DNA of 64,000 nucleotides from Vibrio tubiashii ATCC 19109 (GTDB lineage Bacteria; Pseudomonadota; Gammaproteobacteria; Enterobacterales; Vibrionaceae): NCBI RefSeq assembly GCF_000772105.1, contig NZ_CP009355.1, positions 1,702,583 to 1,766,582 of the forward strand, read 5' to 3'. Shown piece by piece: positions 42,614 to 52,853 of this stretch (position 1 is its first letter; each line of letters starts with the position of its first letter). The notes under the pieces were generated by a model. It saw only the letters and a program-made list of their open reading frames with translations, ran no database searches and was not told where the DNA came from. The position numbers and the translations under genes were made by a program.

Positions 42614-43534
42614 TTAGCCTTTAGCCGATTTCGATAATAACAATTCGTAGAAGCATTTGGCGGCTGGACCAGTTTTCACTCCCTTAGGAAGGGTAATATG
42701 CAGCGGGACTTGATACTTTTCATTGTGCTCGACTTTAAGCACCTTAAGCTGGCCGGTGTTTCTTAACTTGATGATGTGCTCTGGTAAACGGCAAAAACCG
42801 ACGCCTTGCTCCACCGCTCGAAATGCATGGTCAAAATTGTCGACGGTTATCCGCTGATTCGCTTTTAACCAACCGACATTTTGCTCTTTGTTCTCAAGCT
42901 GAGTAGCCCCCAGATCGCGAATGACAACTTGGCAATGAGTGGCAAAATCCGCCATACAAACCTGACTTTGACTTGCGAGTGGGTGCTTACTTGAGACAAC
43001 AGGCAACATATTCGTTATCGAAAAAGCTTGAGCAGGGTAGTTGGTCACCGGCAAGGTAATAATCGCAATATCAGCTTGCTCGCTGGTCACCATTTCGGCC
43101 GTTTTAGATAAAGATGTCTCTACTACTTGAATAGAGGTGATACCGTTTTGACTAAGATACTCTGCCATCGGTTGATAGAGCAGGCTCGGGTCGCAAAGAT
43201 GATCCATCGCGACTGTAATCTCTGACTCGACACCAGCTGAGATTTGTTGGCTTAAGTCTTCCAGCTCTCTTGCCTGTTCAAGCATACTGCTCGCTCTTCT
43301 AAGCAGTGAACGACCATGCTCAGTCACTGTGGCACGTCTTCCCTTAACCTCCACCAGCTTAACGCCCAGTTGATCTTCAAGCTTTTTGATCGAGTAAATC
43401 AAGGTTGTATGGCTTTTGTTTAAAGCCGAAGCCGCGGCTTGAATACTGCCCGCCCGATCCACTTCTTTCAGCGTAACCCATTGCTCAAGTGTACTTTTCA
43501 GCCTCATCACATGACCTGTCAGTTTTTTAGACAT
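42614..43534 (-). CDS. LysR-family transcriptional regulator
   Basis: A 306-residue LysR protein. The HTH (about 14-70) includes KEVDRAGSIQAAASALNKSHTTLIYSIKKLE and the effector domain starts near SEITVAMDHL. A start at residue 10 (MRLKSTLEQW) is possible. It is divergent from a small two-gene operon (YdhR-like and a membrane protein), its probable target. In the shared region 43535-43638 no clear T-N11-A site was singled out. Confidence 0.85.
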   Translation of the reverse strand: MSKKLTGHVMRLKSTLEQWVTLKEVDRAGSIQAAASALNKSHTTLIYSIKKLEDQLGVKLVEVKGRRATVTEHGRSLLRRASSMLEQARELEDLSQQISAGVESEITVAMDHLCDPSLLYQPMAEYLSQNGITSIQVVETSLSKTAEMVTSEQADIAIITLPVTNYPAQAFSITNMLPVVSSKHPLASQSQVCMADFATHCQVVIRDLGATQLENKEQNVGWLKANQRITVDNFDHAFRAVEQGVGFCRLPEHIIKLRNTGQLKVLKVEHNEKYQVPLHITLPKGVKTGPAAKCFYELLLSKSAKG

Positions 43535-43638
43535 TTATACACAACATTATGAACTTTTCTGTTTAATTTATATAGACAACAATATCGCCATCGAACAGCA
43601 ACACGCGTTCACAACAGACAACAATCGGAGAAACTAAG

Positions 43639-43944
43639 ATGAAATTACTACAAGTCGATTTTGAATATCATGGCCCTATGGGCGCAGAGATGTCTAAAGC
43701 ATTAGTTGGTCTAGCAGAGTCAATTAATCAAGAGCCCGGCATGATCTGGAAAATCTGGACGGAAAGCGAATCTGAAAAGCTAGGTGGTGGTATCTATCTT
43801 TTCCAAGATGAGGTCAGCGCACAAAATTACCTAGACATGCATGCTGCTAGACTCAAACAAATGGGAGTAGCAGAAGTACGTGGCGTTATTTTTGACATTA
43901 ATCAGCCACTGACTGAAATCAATCGTGGGCCAGTTGGCCTGTAA
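43639..43944 (+). CDS. YdhR-family putative monooxygenase
   Basis: A 101-residue ferredoxin-like single-domain protein with the YdhR pattern: KLLQVDFEYHGPMGAEMS, EPGMIWKIWTESESEKLGGGIYLF, and MGVAEVRGVIFDINQPLTEINR. Homologues form dimers and are thought to act on aromatic or polyketide-like compounds. It is preceded by CGGAGA, divergent from a LysR gene and 10 bp ahead of a small membrane protein. Confidence 0.88.
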   Translation: MKLLQVDFEYHGPMGAEMSKALVGLAESINQEPGMIWKIWTESESEKLGGGIYLFQDEVSAQNYLDMHAARLKQMGVAEVRGVIFDINQPLTEINRGPVGL

Positions 43945-43953
43945 GGAACCGCT

Positions 43954-44331
43954 ATGACGAACAGACTGTTTTTAACCTTACACGGCAGCATCTACACTGT
44001 GTTTGCACTAGCACTGTTTTTTCTGCCGACCATGATGTGGCCAATGTATGGCGTTGAGATTAACGATAAGTACGCTTACTTCCTCTCACAACACACTAGT
44101 ATTTTTCTCGGAGGCGTAGCTGCAGTAAGCCTGTTTCTAAGAACAGTAGAGCACAAAGAGACAATGCAACAGCTACTCAAAGCTCTGCTTGTCACCAATC
44201 TTCTCGGTGTCGTAATAACTGGCTATGCTGGATTTACAGGGATCTTTGTCGGCTTCGGTTGGAGCGATCCGGCCTTCTTCGCTCTGTTGTCCCTGTTAAG
44301 CTATCGACAGCTGAGTGCCCAAAAGAATTGA
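43954..44331 (+). CDS. Small four-helix membrane protein
   Basis: A 125-residue membrane protein with four hydrophobic segments (about 7-26, 46-62, 74-95 and 98-117). No catalytic motif is evident and I do not recognise the family with confidence. It is 10 bp behind the YdhR-like gene, with AAGGAAC before the ATG, and probably belongs to the same LysR-controlled operon. Confidence 0.75.
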   Translation: MTNRLFLTLHGSIYTVFALALFFLPTMMWPMYGVEINDKYAYFLSQHTSIFLGGVAAVSLFLRTVEHKETMQQLLKALLVTNLLGVVITGYAGFTGIFVGFGWSDPAFFALLSLLSYRQLSAQKN

Positions 44332-44341
44332 AAACAGTGGC

Positions 44342-44375
44342 ACTTTGGGCATGGTCTAAAAGCTACGCCCAAAGT
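44342..44375. terminator. Bidirectional terminator-like hairpin
   Basis: ACTTTGGGC (44342-44350) pairs with GCCCAAAGT (44367-44375), 9 bp with a 16-base loop, between convergent genes. Confidence 0.55.
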
Positions 44376-44379
44376 TGTC

Positions 44380-44802
44380 CTATTTCGTCACTATAAACTT
44401 ACTGTAAGTACTAACTTTACCGTTGATGTATTCGATTCCGCAGTGAATGTTTTCTAGGTTACTGCCAACGATTTGATACTCAACAATAAACTCACCACTT
44501 ATGACTTTTATAAACAAGAAGCCTTCCATCACTTTCCACAAGCCCTGAAGCGATTTGTCACTGAAGAGATCTTTCTCCGACAAAGTACCGTTTGGGTTGA
44601 GCCTAATCTGTGAGGCAAAGCCATCAACATTTACCTTAACCCAAGTCTGTTGGTGGACTTCATAGCTTAGAATTTTTCGGCGCTGTTTCACCCACTCTTT
44701 GAGCTCTTGCTCTTGGGTAGGAGTTAAGCTTGGTAGATCTTCCATCTCCAGTAGAGTGTGATGTTTTTCGTACCAAAACAATTGTAAGTGAAGCAGTTTC
44801 AT
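44380..44802 (-). CDS. Hypothetical protein
   Basis: The frame is open from a GTG at 44922 to the stop at 44380. I list the ATG at 44802 (MKLLHLQLFWYEKHHTL, 140 residues) because the upstream part is Cys-rich and unlike the rest, and because the ula-operon terminators lie at 44943-45000. The protein is soluble, with an N-terminal helix (EEQELKEW type) and a beta-rich C-terminus (GFLFIKVISGEFIVEYQIVG). I do not recognise the family. No clear ribosome site was found for either start. Confidence 0.55.
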   Translation of the reverse strand: MKLLHLQLFWYEKHHTLLEMEDLPSLTPTQEQELKEWVKQRRKILSYEVHQQTWVKVNVDGFASQIRLNPNGTLSEKDLFSDKSLQGLWKVMEGFLFIKVISGEFIVEYQIVGSNLENIHCGIEYINGKVSTYSKFIVTK

Positions 44803-44942
44803 TCTTGTATGCAGCTTATAGATAGGAAAGTCAGCGCAACTTTGCTCCAACTCTGACTTGAAGTCAAATCTTATGCATTCGATTGAAAATGTGCAGCGCA
44901 ATACGGGGGGCTTGCACTGCACTATCCCATAAAGGGGATGAA

Positions 44943-45000
44943 AGGCGCTCTGATTGAGCGCCGGAGCATGGTGCCCTTGTACTAGGCACCTTTTTCAATA
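44943..45000 (-). terminator. Two terminator hairpins behind ulaE
   Basis: On the minus strand, GGTGCC...GGGCACC (about 44969-44991) is followed by the stronger GGCGCTC...GAGCGCC (44943-44961 on the plus strand), then TTTCATCCCCTTT. They close the ula operon. Confidence 0.6.
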
Positions 45001-45882
45001 CTAAGCCGCAAATAGCTTTGGCAAGTCAGCATGATCACAAGCTTGATTTAGTCGACGCTGAGCAGTGAAAATATTCTGCTTCCAGTTATCATCCTGAGCC
45101 CACATTTCAATGACTAGAGGGACAACACAATCTGTCTTCTTGAGGGTATCGAATATCGAATTGAAATCGACCTCACCTTCGCCGATAACCAAATCGCGGA
45201 ATTGCCCTTTATAATCTGAAGTCACTCGATATGTATCTTTAAGATGGATCTGAGTAATGTGTGGTTTACTCAACTTCAGCTCAGTGACGATATCGTAGTT
45301 CCAACCAGAGATGTTGCCAACGTCTGGATAAGCCGTGAAATAAGGTGAATCAACTTCTCGGCTCAACACCTCAAACTTGCTTAATGAATTTAGGTAGTCT
45401 GTATCCATGATCTCGACAGCAAGCATGACACCCGCTCTTTCCGCCAACTTCGCTGACTGCTTCATTCCTTGAATAAACCGCTGGTGAGTCGCTTGATTGG
45501 CTGGCTCATAATAGACATCATAGCCTGCTAGCTGAATCGTACGCACGCCTAGTTTGTATGCCAATGAGATCGCTTTCTCCATATGCAGTAAGGCTTGCTC
45601 GCGAGTTTCAGGATCAGCTGAGCCGAACGGGTATTTGCGATGAGCGCTTAAACACATCGATTGAAGAGGAACCCCATAACGTTCGCACTGGTGACGCAGA
45701 GCATAAATGGTTTCATCATCCCAATCTAAGCGGCTGCGACGTTCGTCAGATTCATCCACAGAGATCTCTAAAAAATCGAATCCTAGCTCTTTGGTCGTTT
45801 TAAGCTTTTCTTCCCAACTTAGCTCGTTAGGTAGGGCCTTTTCATACAAACCGACTCGGTGGCGTTGAAGATTTTGATACAT
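45001..45882 (-). CDS. ulaE: L-xylulose/L-ribulose-5-phosphate 3-epimerase
   Basis: A 293-residue TIM-barrel epimerase of the UlaE/SgbU type. It begins LQRHRVGLYEKALPNELSWEEKL, with the metal residues in LAVEIMDTDYLNS, TAYPDVGNISGWNYD, HLKDTYRV and LVIEMWAQDD. It turns L-xylulose-5-P into L-ribulose-5-P in the ascorbate pathway. It is the last gene of the ulaA-C-F-HAD-D-E operon. Confidence 0.92.
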   Translation of the reverse strand: MYQNLQRHRVGLYEKALPNELSWEEKLKTTKELGFDFLEISVDESDERRSRLDWDDETIYALRHQCERYGVPLQSMCLSAHRKYPFGSADPETREQALLHMEKAISLAYKLGVRTIQLAGYDVYYEPANQATHQRFIQGMKQSAKLAERAGVMLAVEIMDTDYLNSLSKFEVLSREVDSPYFTAYPDVGNISGWNYDIVTELKLSKPHITQIHLKDTYRVTSDYKGQFRDLVIGEGEVDFNSIFDTLKKTDCVVPLVIEMWAQDDNWKQNIFTAQRRLNQACDHADLPKLFAA

Positions 45883-45891
45883 AGACGACTC

Positions 45892-46539
45892 CTAGTTCCA
45901 GAAGCGGTCAATTTGAGCACGAAGTGCTTCAGCGGTTTGCTTACCCTGCTCACCCGCTAGAGCTCGACCCGCAATAAAAGTTTTGGCCTTGATACCCTCA
46001 AATAGGTAAAGATCTTCAGGCACGATACCGCCAGTGATCGATAACTCTAGACCAAGTTCAGACAAGGCACGCATTTTTTCCAAGTCTTGTTCGGTCCAGC
46101 CAACTCCTGCCAACTCTGCGTCACGAGAGCGGTGATAAATGGCTTGTGAGACACCTAAATCAACCCAAGCTTGAGCGTCTGCCATTGTCCAATTACCGTA
46201 GATCTCAATCTGAATTTCGCCCTTGTGTTGATCCGCGACTTTCTTGCACGCTTCTATAGTTGCAATATGTGCGGCAGCGGAAACCGTAATCCAATCAGCT
46301 CCCGCCTCGAAGGCCATTTTGGCTAGAATGGCTCCGCCGTCTGTCGTTTTCATATCGCACACTAAAATATGATCAGGGTGATTGGCACGCAGAGTCGAAA
46401 CCGCATTCATGCCCTCAGCAAATGCGAGGATAGTGCCCACTTCAATCACATCAACAAAGCTTTCAACATTGTTCGCCACTTCAATGGCTGCAGGTAAATT
46501 AGTTTGGTCTAGGGCGATTTGAATCATTGGTTTTGTCAT
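45892..46539 (-). CDS. ulaD: 3-keto-L-gulonate-6-phosphate decarboxylase
   Basis: A 215-residue orotidine-decarboxylase-type barrel. Marks are MIQIALDQTNLPAAIE, the metal site in LVCDMKTTDGGAILAKMAF (KGPDC-like: EVGTI and DMKT), ADWITVSAAAHIATI and SITGGIVPEDLYLF. It decarboxylates 3-keto-L-gulonate-6-P to L-xylulose-5-P. It lies five bases behind the HAD gene in the ula operon. Confidence 0.92.
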   Translation of the reverse strand: MTKPMIQIALDQTNLPAAIEVANNVESFVDVIEVGTILAFAEGMNAVSTLRANHPDHILVCDMKTTDGGAILAKMAFEAGADWITVSAAAHIATIEACKKVADQHKGEIQIEIYGNWTMADAQAWVDLGVSQAIYHRSRDAELAGVGWTEQDLEKMRALSELGLELSITGGIVPEDLYLFEGIKAKTFIAGRALAGEQGKQTAEALRAQIDRFWN

Positions 46540-46544
46540 TATCG

Positions 46545-47369
46545 TTATCCTTTAATTTTTTCACGTATTAGACGGGCCAAGCCATCTTGATTGTTATCTG
46601 TCGAGCACACGAGTTTGGCGTGTGACTTCACGGTGTCGTCGGCATTGCGCATTGCGACACCTAAATTGGCGTATTGAAGCATTGAGATATCATTGTGATT
46701 GTCGCCAACCGCGATCACATGATTTGCGTGGTAACCAAGTTCAGAGACATATTCAGCAAGACGGAGGCCCTTGCTGTTTCCTTTTGCGGCAAAGTCAATT
46801 CGGTTTGACCAAGAGCGCTCACCATTGAACTGTCGCTCAACCCAAGGGTGTTCCAACAATCTCTCCACTGAGCTTGGGCATCCCTCAACAACGAACTTCC
46901 ATACATGCTCTGTCTGTTTTGCTGTTTCACTGAATGAGTCAACCTTGTATATCTTCGGGCGGTGGGCTTGTGGTGCAGTTTTAGCCCAGCTTTCCAAAGC
47001 TTGCATGTAGGTTATCGGGTTGTAGTTCGAGTAAGTCATGGCGTCAGAAATGTACATAACCATCTTGACTTGAAACTCGCGCGCCAGCTCAATAAATATC
47101 TGCGCATCTTCCTTATCAATCGAGTTCTGCTTGAGAACCTTCTCATTGGCATAGTCATAAACGTACGTGCCGTTACAACATATGATTGGAGTGTCTAGTT
47201 CAAGATCGTAATAATAAGGCCTAGCGGCGGTATGGTGACGCCCTGTTACGACTACGACTTTACAATGCCGCTTGGCTTCTTTAATCGCGCGTTTAACTTC
47301 AGGATGGATAGTGTGTTCATCTGTTAGCACTGTTCCATCTAAATCTAATGCTAATACCTTGTACATGGG
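46545..47369 (-). CDS. HAD-superfamily phosphatase (Cof/YidA type) within the ula operon
   Basis: A 274-residue HAD phosphatase from the ATG at 47369, which has TTGGAGGAAG eight bases upstream; a TTG five codons earlier is unlikely. HAD motifs are LDLDGTVLTDEHT (I, with both Asp), VTGRHH (II), KGNSKGLRL (III Lys) and VIAVGDNHNDISML (IV). The Cof-type cap lies between about 85 and 190. It sits between ulaF and ulaD; the E. coli ula operon has no such gene. It may remove a phosphorylated by-product or overflow intermediate of ascorbate use. The substrate is unknown. Confidence 0.85.
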   Translation of the reverse strand, partial: PMYKVLALDLDGTVLTDEHTIHPEVKRAIKEAKRHCKVVVVTGRHHTAARPYYYDLELDTPIICCNGTYVYDYANEKVLKQNSIDKEDAQIFIELAREFQVKMVMYISDAMTYSNYNPITYMQALESWAKTAPQAHRPKIYKVDSFSETAKQTEHVWKFVVEGCPSSVERLLEHPWVERQFNGERSWSNRIDFAAKGNSKGLRLAEYVSELGYHANHVIAVGDNHNDISMLQYANLGVAMRNADDTVKSHAKLVCSTDNNQDGLARLIREKIKG

Positions 47370-47387
47370 CTCTTCCTCCAACAAAGA

Positions 47388-48080
47388 TTAACGCTGGCCG
47401 TAGTAAGCATTTTCACCGTGTTTACGCAGGTAGTGTTTGTCAGAGAGCTCTGGCTGAATTTTAATGCCACTATTCAGCGAGCGAGTTGCCAACGCCATTG
47501 CCGAAATCTCTTCCAGTACTACGGCATTGTGAACCGCATCATTCGCGTTCTTGCCCCAAGAAAATGGCGCATGCCCTGCCACAATCACGCTAGGAACTGC
47601 CATAGGCTTAATACCGCGTTGCTTGAACTCTTCAATGATAACGAGCCCAGTATTTTTCTCATAAGCCCCTGAAATTTCGTCGTTAGACAACTTACGGGTG
47701 CAGGGGATATCTCCGTAAAAGTAGTCGGCATGAGTCGTACCGAGTGCGGGAATATCAATCCCAGCCTGCGCCCAGATAGTGGCACTACGTGAGTGAGTGT
47801 GCACTACGCCACCAACCTCTGGAAACGCTTTATAGATTTCAATATGCGTCGCTGTATCACTCGAAGGATTTAGTTTCCCTTCAATAATTTGGCCTTCTAA
47901 ATCCACGATAACCATGTCGTCTGCGGTCATGGCATCGTACTCAACACCGGAAGGTTTGATTGCCAATACACCAAGTTCGCGATCTATTTCCGAAACGTTT
48001 CCCCAAGTGAATGTCACTAAGCCGTATTTCGGCAGCTTGAGATTGGCTTCGAAGACACGTTGTTTTAGTGCGCTATACAT
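47388..48080 (-). CDS. ulaF: L-ribulose-5-phosphate 4-epimerase
   Basis: A 230-residue class-II aldolase-type epimerase. It begins [26 protein letters not shown], with [11 protein letters not shown] (phosphate), [29 protein letters not shown] (metal His), [14 protein letters not shown] and APFSWG. It converts L-ribulose-5-P to D-xylulose-5-P, the exit to the pentose phosphate pathway. It lies in the ula operon, 9 bp behind ulaC. Confidence 0.92.
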   Translation of the reverse strand: MYSALKQRVFEANLKLPKYGLVTFTWGNVSEIDRELGVLAIKPSGVEYDAMTADDMVIVDLEGQIIEGKLNPSSDTATHIEIYKAFPEVGGVVHTHSRSATIWAQAGIDIPALGTTHADYFYGDIPCTRKLSNDEISGAYEKNTGLVIIEEFKQRGIKPMAVPSVIVAGHAPFSWGKNANDAVHNAVVLEEISAMALATRSLNSGIKIQPELSDKHYLRKHGENAYYGQR

Positions 48081-48089
48081 AGTTTCTCC

Positions 48090-48566
48090 TTACGCCGTTT
48101 CCGCTAGCGCTTCATCAATAACGTCAAACACATCAGTTTTAGTTCTGCAGCGGCGCAACTTGTTAAGGTCAACGCCCGTTTCACTATCTTCGTCATCAAG
48201 TACCGTGGTCACTTCCATTAAGCCTTCCATATGCTCATCAGAAGAGCTTCCAGCTAACGTAATCAGTACATCAACAGGCTCATCCTCCCCTTCAAAGAAC
48301 ACAGGCTCTTCTAGAGTAACGAGCGCAAAAGCCGTTCGAATTACGCCATCTTCTGGGCGAGCGTGAGGCAGTGCCAAGTTAGGAGCAATGCAGATGTAAG
48401 GGCCTAGTTTCTCTACACTGTTGATAATCGCCTCATGGTAGCTTGGCAAAATCGCACCGGATGCGGTCAGCATGTCTGTACCAATGGTGATAGCTTCACG
48501 CCAATTAGAAGCAGAAGCTTGTAGTTTGATTGAGTTGTTGTCGATCAGTGATTGCTTAAAACCCAT
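48090..48566 (-). CDS. ulaC: Ascorbate PTS EIIA component
   Basis: A 158-residue EIIA domain of the mannitol/fructose fold. The phosphorylated His68 is in NLALPHARPEDGV. It accepts phosphate from HPr and passes it to the EIIB domain fused to the permease. Its gene lies 70 bp behind ulaA and ahead of ulaF. Confidence 0.92.
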   Translation of the reverse strand: MGFKQSLIDNNSIKLQASASNWREAITIGTDMLTASGAILPSYHEAIINSVEKLGPYICIAPNLALPHARPEDGVIRTAFALVTLEEPVFFEGEDEPVDVLITLAGSSSDEHMEGLMEVTTVLDDEDSETGVDLNKLRRCRTKTDVFDVIDEALAETA

Positions 48567-48637
48567 TGTTCTATCTCCAGTGAAGTGCCAGCAATAACTG
48601 GCACTTAGTTATTGTTATTGGTTGTTTTGTATAGAGG

Positions 48638-50398
48638 TTACTTTGCTCCAGCGAAGTTCTTATCGATGATTTCTAATAACTCATCACCAAAAGAGTTCGG
48701 ATTGAGCATGTTCTGTACACCCAAGACAAACTTGCCTTCGCCTGGCTCCATTTCAGCAGATAAGTGTTTCGATGAGACGATGATGTCAGTCGACGCAAGC
48801 TTAGACTTGTAGTCAGATACCGCACATGAGTCCATGACATGAGGGATACCTTTTTTCTCTAGGTATTTACCAATCTTCATCTTCATCATCATTGAAGAGC
48901 CTTGCCCATTTCCACATACCGCTAGGATGCTTACAGGGCGAACACCGTCGCTCGCTTTGATTGCTTGCTCTACCGCTTCAATCACTTCAGGCTCTTCTGT
49001 AACAGAAACAACACCTTGCGCATCTTCTTCTGCTCGAAGCTGTTTGGACGCAAAGAACATGTATACCAGTGAAAGTGCGACTAATACCCAGAAGAAGGCT
49101 TTTGACATTGAGATGCCGGCAAAGATAGGTGGGAACACTAGAGCCCAGTCAGCCATACCCATCCAACCACTGAACTCCACACCATGATTACTAATCAGCT
49201 GAATAGCCCAAGCAGAGCCAACCACTTCGATAATGCCCATCACGAAACAGATCTTCATAACCGCTTTCCAGCCACCAAAGTGGTTAGCGAAGACACCAAT
49301 TGTTGCGTTCGAGAAGAACATTGGAATGAAACCTGGAATGATCATGATTGGAGAGTCAGCAAGCAGCAGCGCGCCAACAGCAAGGAATTGGCCAATAGCA
49401 CCCCACATGAAGCCAAATACCATAGCGTTAGGAGAAAACGCGTAGATCGCAGCACAGTCGATAGCCAATACTGCATTTGGAATCACGCGTTCAGAAATAC
49501 CCTTAAATGCTTCTGACAGTTCAGCAACGAACATACGAACACCAGCAACGATAACTTGAATCGCTACGGCAAACTTCAAGCCTGTTTCTAGGATGTAGAT
49601 TGTCCAGTGCGTTTTACCCGCCATTGTTTGTAGGTTATCTAGGCCAAACGACAGCAAGATAATGCCAAAGAAAACCGTCATAACGATCGCTGTTGCAGCG
49701 ATACTGTCATGAAAGATATGCAGCCATTTAGGCAGTTCGATATGGTCTACACTATCGTTCTTATCGCCAAGTTTTGGTGCAATCTTAGTCGCGATCCAAG
49801 AAGCAACCTGCTGTTGGTGACCAATAGAGAAACCAGCACCACCCGTTACTTCCTCAGTAGGCTTGAACATGATATTGGAAGAGATACCCCAATACAGCGC
49901 CATTAACACTGCTGAATATAGGATGGTCTCCCACATTGAAGCGCCAAGGATGAAGTAGAAAACAGCAACCAAACCTGCCTGTTGGAACATGATATGCCCA
50001 GTCAGCATAATGGTGCGAATGCCAGTGAAGCGGCGGAAAAGGACGAGGAGAATGTTAATGCCTAACGCTAGCAGTACTGCATAGCCAACCCAGGAATACA
50101 TGTCTCCCATGTTTTCCATCGTCGCCATCATGGTTGTATATGGGTCAATAACGGATCCCGTCAATCCATGATATTCCGACAACTTTTCAATGACGGGTTT
50201 AAACCCCTTAACCAATGTGCCCGCACCAACTTGGACTAGCATAAAGCCAACAATCGTTTTGATTGAGCCTTTGATTATCGTCGTAGGATCGCGTCTCAGC
50301 AGCCAATAGCCAATAAAAGTAACGAGACCAAGCAGCAAGGGGGCTTTGGTCATTACTTGGCTGTAAAATATATAGAAGATGTCGTATAAGAACTCCAT
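48638..50398 (-). CDS. ulaA: Ascorbate PTS permease, fused EIIC-EIIB
   Basis: A 586-residue fusion. Residues 1-450 are the UlaA-type EIIC membrane domain (about 11 segments; [17 protein letters not shown], then [18 protein letters not shown], and [15 protein letters not shown]). Residues 486-586 are an EIIB domain with the phosphocysteine at about 495 in [17 protein letters not shown]. In E. coli these are separate (ulaA and ulaB). It imports L-ascorbate and phosphorylates it at C6. It is the first gene of the leftward ula operon, driven from the 50399-50762 region. Confidence 0.93.
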   Translation of the reverse strand: MEFLYDIFYIFYSQVMTKAPLLLGLVTFIGYWLLRRDPTTIIKGSIKTIVGFMLVQVGAGTLVKGFKPVIEKLSEYHGLTGSVIDPYTTMMATMENMGDMYSWVGYAVLLALGINILLVLFRRFTGIRTIMLTGHIMFQQAGLVAVFYFILGASMWETILYSAVLMALYWGISSNIMFKPTEEVTGGAGFSIGHQQQVASWIATKIAPKLGDKNDSVDHIELPKWLHIFHDSIAATAIVMTVFFGIILLSFGLDNLQTMAGKTHWTIYILETGLKFAVAIQVIVAGVRMFVAELSEAFKGISERVIPNAVLAIDCAAIYAFSPNAMVFGFMWGAIGQFLAVGALLLADSPIMIIPGFIPMFFSNATIGVFANHFGGWKAVMKICFVMGIIEVVGSAWAIQLISNHGVEFSGWMGMADWALVFPPIFAGISMSKAFFWVLVALSLVYMFFASKQLRAEEDAQGVVSVTEEPEVIEAVEQAIKASDGVRPVSILAVCGNGQGSSMMMKMKIGKYLEKKGIPHVMDSCAVSDYKSKLASTDIIVSSKHLSAEMEPGEGKFVLGVQNMLNPNSFGDELLEIIDKNFAGAK

Positions 50399-50682
50399 AT
50401 CTTTACCCCTAATAGTATTTGTAATTTTATTTGGTTCGTAGGACAGAACGTTTTCAACTTAATGTGTGAAATACGCTCTCTTTTGCTCACGAATTAAACT
50501 TTAACAATCAAAAGTAATCATTCAATGCTCATTTGTGATTATTTTGATTTTTATCAATTTTGCCCTCGTTCAATGGCTGTTTTTGGGTCACCGATCACAC
50601 CAAAAATCATTAAACACATAAAAATCAGCAACTTATAATTATTTGTGATTTATGGCATATTTTTGTTTCATGGTTATTTGAC

Positions 50683-50740
50683 AATCAAACCGATGATTAT
50701 TAGAATCAAAACAAATCACAAGCAATCACCAAGTAATCAC
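50683..50740. promoter_or_regulatory. Phased AATCA repeats between ulaA and ulaR, probable UlaR operators
   Basis: AATCAA/AATCAC units begin at 50683, 50704, 50714, 50724 and 50735. The last four are 10, 10 and 11 bp apart, so they recur once per helical turn. More AATCA/TGATT units occur leftward (for example near 50510-50560). DeoR-type regulators bind such repeats cooperatively. The whole 50399-50762 gap is AT-rich and holds both divergent promoters; no CRP site was clear. Confidence 0.6.
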
Positions 50741-50762
50741 AACACTTGAAAAGGTGATAAGA

Positions 50763-51518
50763 ATGAACGAAGTACAAAGACACGACGGTATCTTGTCGTT
50801 ATTAGAAGAAAATCGGACGATCAACGTCTCGCATATCATCAACAGCTTTAATGTTTCTCCTGCGACAGCTCGTCGTGACATTTCAAAGCTCGATGAGTTG
50901 GGCAAATTACGTAAAGTTCGTAACGGTGCTGAGCGTATTGAGAGCCAAAAGAAAAAGTGGTCACCACTAAACATCAACAGTACTGAGCACTATGAAGAGA
51001 AGTCTCTTATAGCCTTACGTGCCGCTGAGTTGTGCGACTCGGGCGATAGCGTGGTCATCAACTGTGGTTCAACCGCATTTTTACTGGGCCAAAAGCTGTG
51101 TGGCCAAGATGTACAGATTGTCACCAACTACTTTCCATTGGCGAGCTATCTAATCAATGAGGATCATGACGATGTGATCATTATTGGTGGCCAATACAAT
51201 AAAGCGCAAAACATTTTTCTTAACCCTGCTCCTGATTCGTTGGGTGGGTACGCGGGTAACTGGATGTTTACCTCAGGCAAAGGCTTAACGGAAACAGGGC
51301 TTTATAAAGCAGACATGCTTACCGCTGTAGCAGAGCAGCAAATGCTTGAGCAAATCGATAAGTTAGTCGTGGTAGTGGATAGTTCGAAAGTGGGTCAAAG
51401 AACAGGGATGGTTTTCTGCCCCGCGAGCAAAATTGATATCGTTATAACCGGCAAAGATGCCAACCCTGACGTTGTCAAAGCTATTGAAGCTCAAGGAACA
51501 CAAGTCATTCTGGTTTAA
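50763..51518 (+). CDS. ulaR: UlaR, DeoR-family repressor of the ascorbate regulon
   Basis: A 251-residue DeoR protein from the ATG at 50763, with AAAAGG eight bases before it; a GTG three codons earlier is possible. The HTH is ILSLLEENRTINVSHIINSFNVSPATARRDISKLDEL (landmark) and the sugar-phosphate domain has NCGSTAFLLGQKL and VVDSSKVGQ. UlaR senses L-ascorbate-6-P. It is divergent from ulaA and ahead of ulaG. Confidence 0.9.
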   Translation: MNEVQRHDGILSLLEENRTINVSHIINSFNVSPATARRDISKLDELGKLRKVRNGAERIESQKKKWSPLNINSTEHYEEKSLIALRAAELCDSGDSVVINCGSTAFLLGQKLCGQDVQIVTNYFPLASYLINEDHDDVIIIGGQYNKAQNIFLNPAPDSLGGYAGNWMFTSGKGLTETGLYKADMLTAVAEQQMLEQIDKLVVVVDSSKVGQRTGMVFCPASKIDIVITGKDANPDVVKAIEAQGTQVILV

Positions 51519-51603
51519 CACCACCCAATAGATAAATAACACCATAAATTGCTCAGTGTCTTAATCTCATATTAAGACGCTTGGCTCCCTACATCCTAAA
51601 TAA

Positions 51604-52701
<1,098 letters not shown>

Positions 52702-52718
52702 CATTATCCATACCAGCC

Positions 52719-52747
52719 AAGCCGAGTGTTTATCCACTCGGCTTTTT
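52719..52747 (+). terminator. Terminator of ulaR-ulaG
   Basis: Perfect 10-bp stem AAGCCGAGTG (52719-52728) with CACTCGGCTT (52735-52744), a 6-base loop, then TTTCG. Confidence 0.85.
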
Positions 52748-52853
52748 CGATAACCGAACCTAATACCCACCTAACACTCACCTCGCCTTTTGTATTCAAC
52801 CTGCGTAGAATACGCGCTCTTTTCCCATTCACGAGCAACGATAGGCAGTCAGT

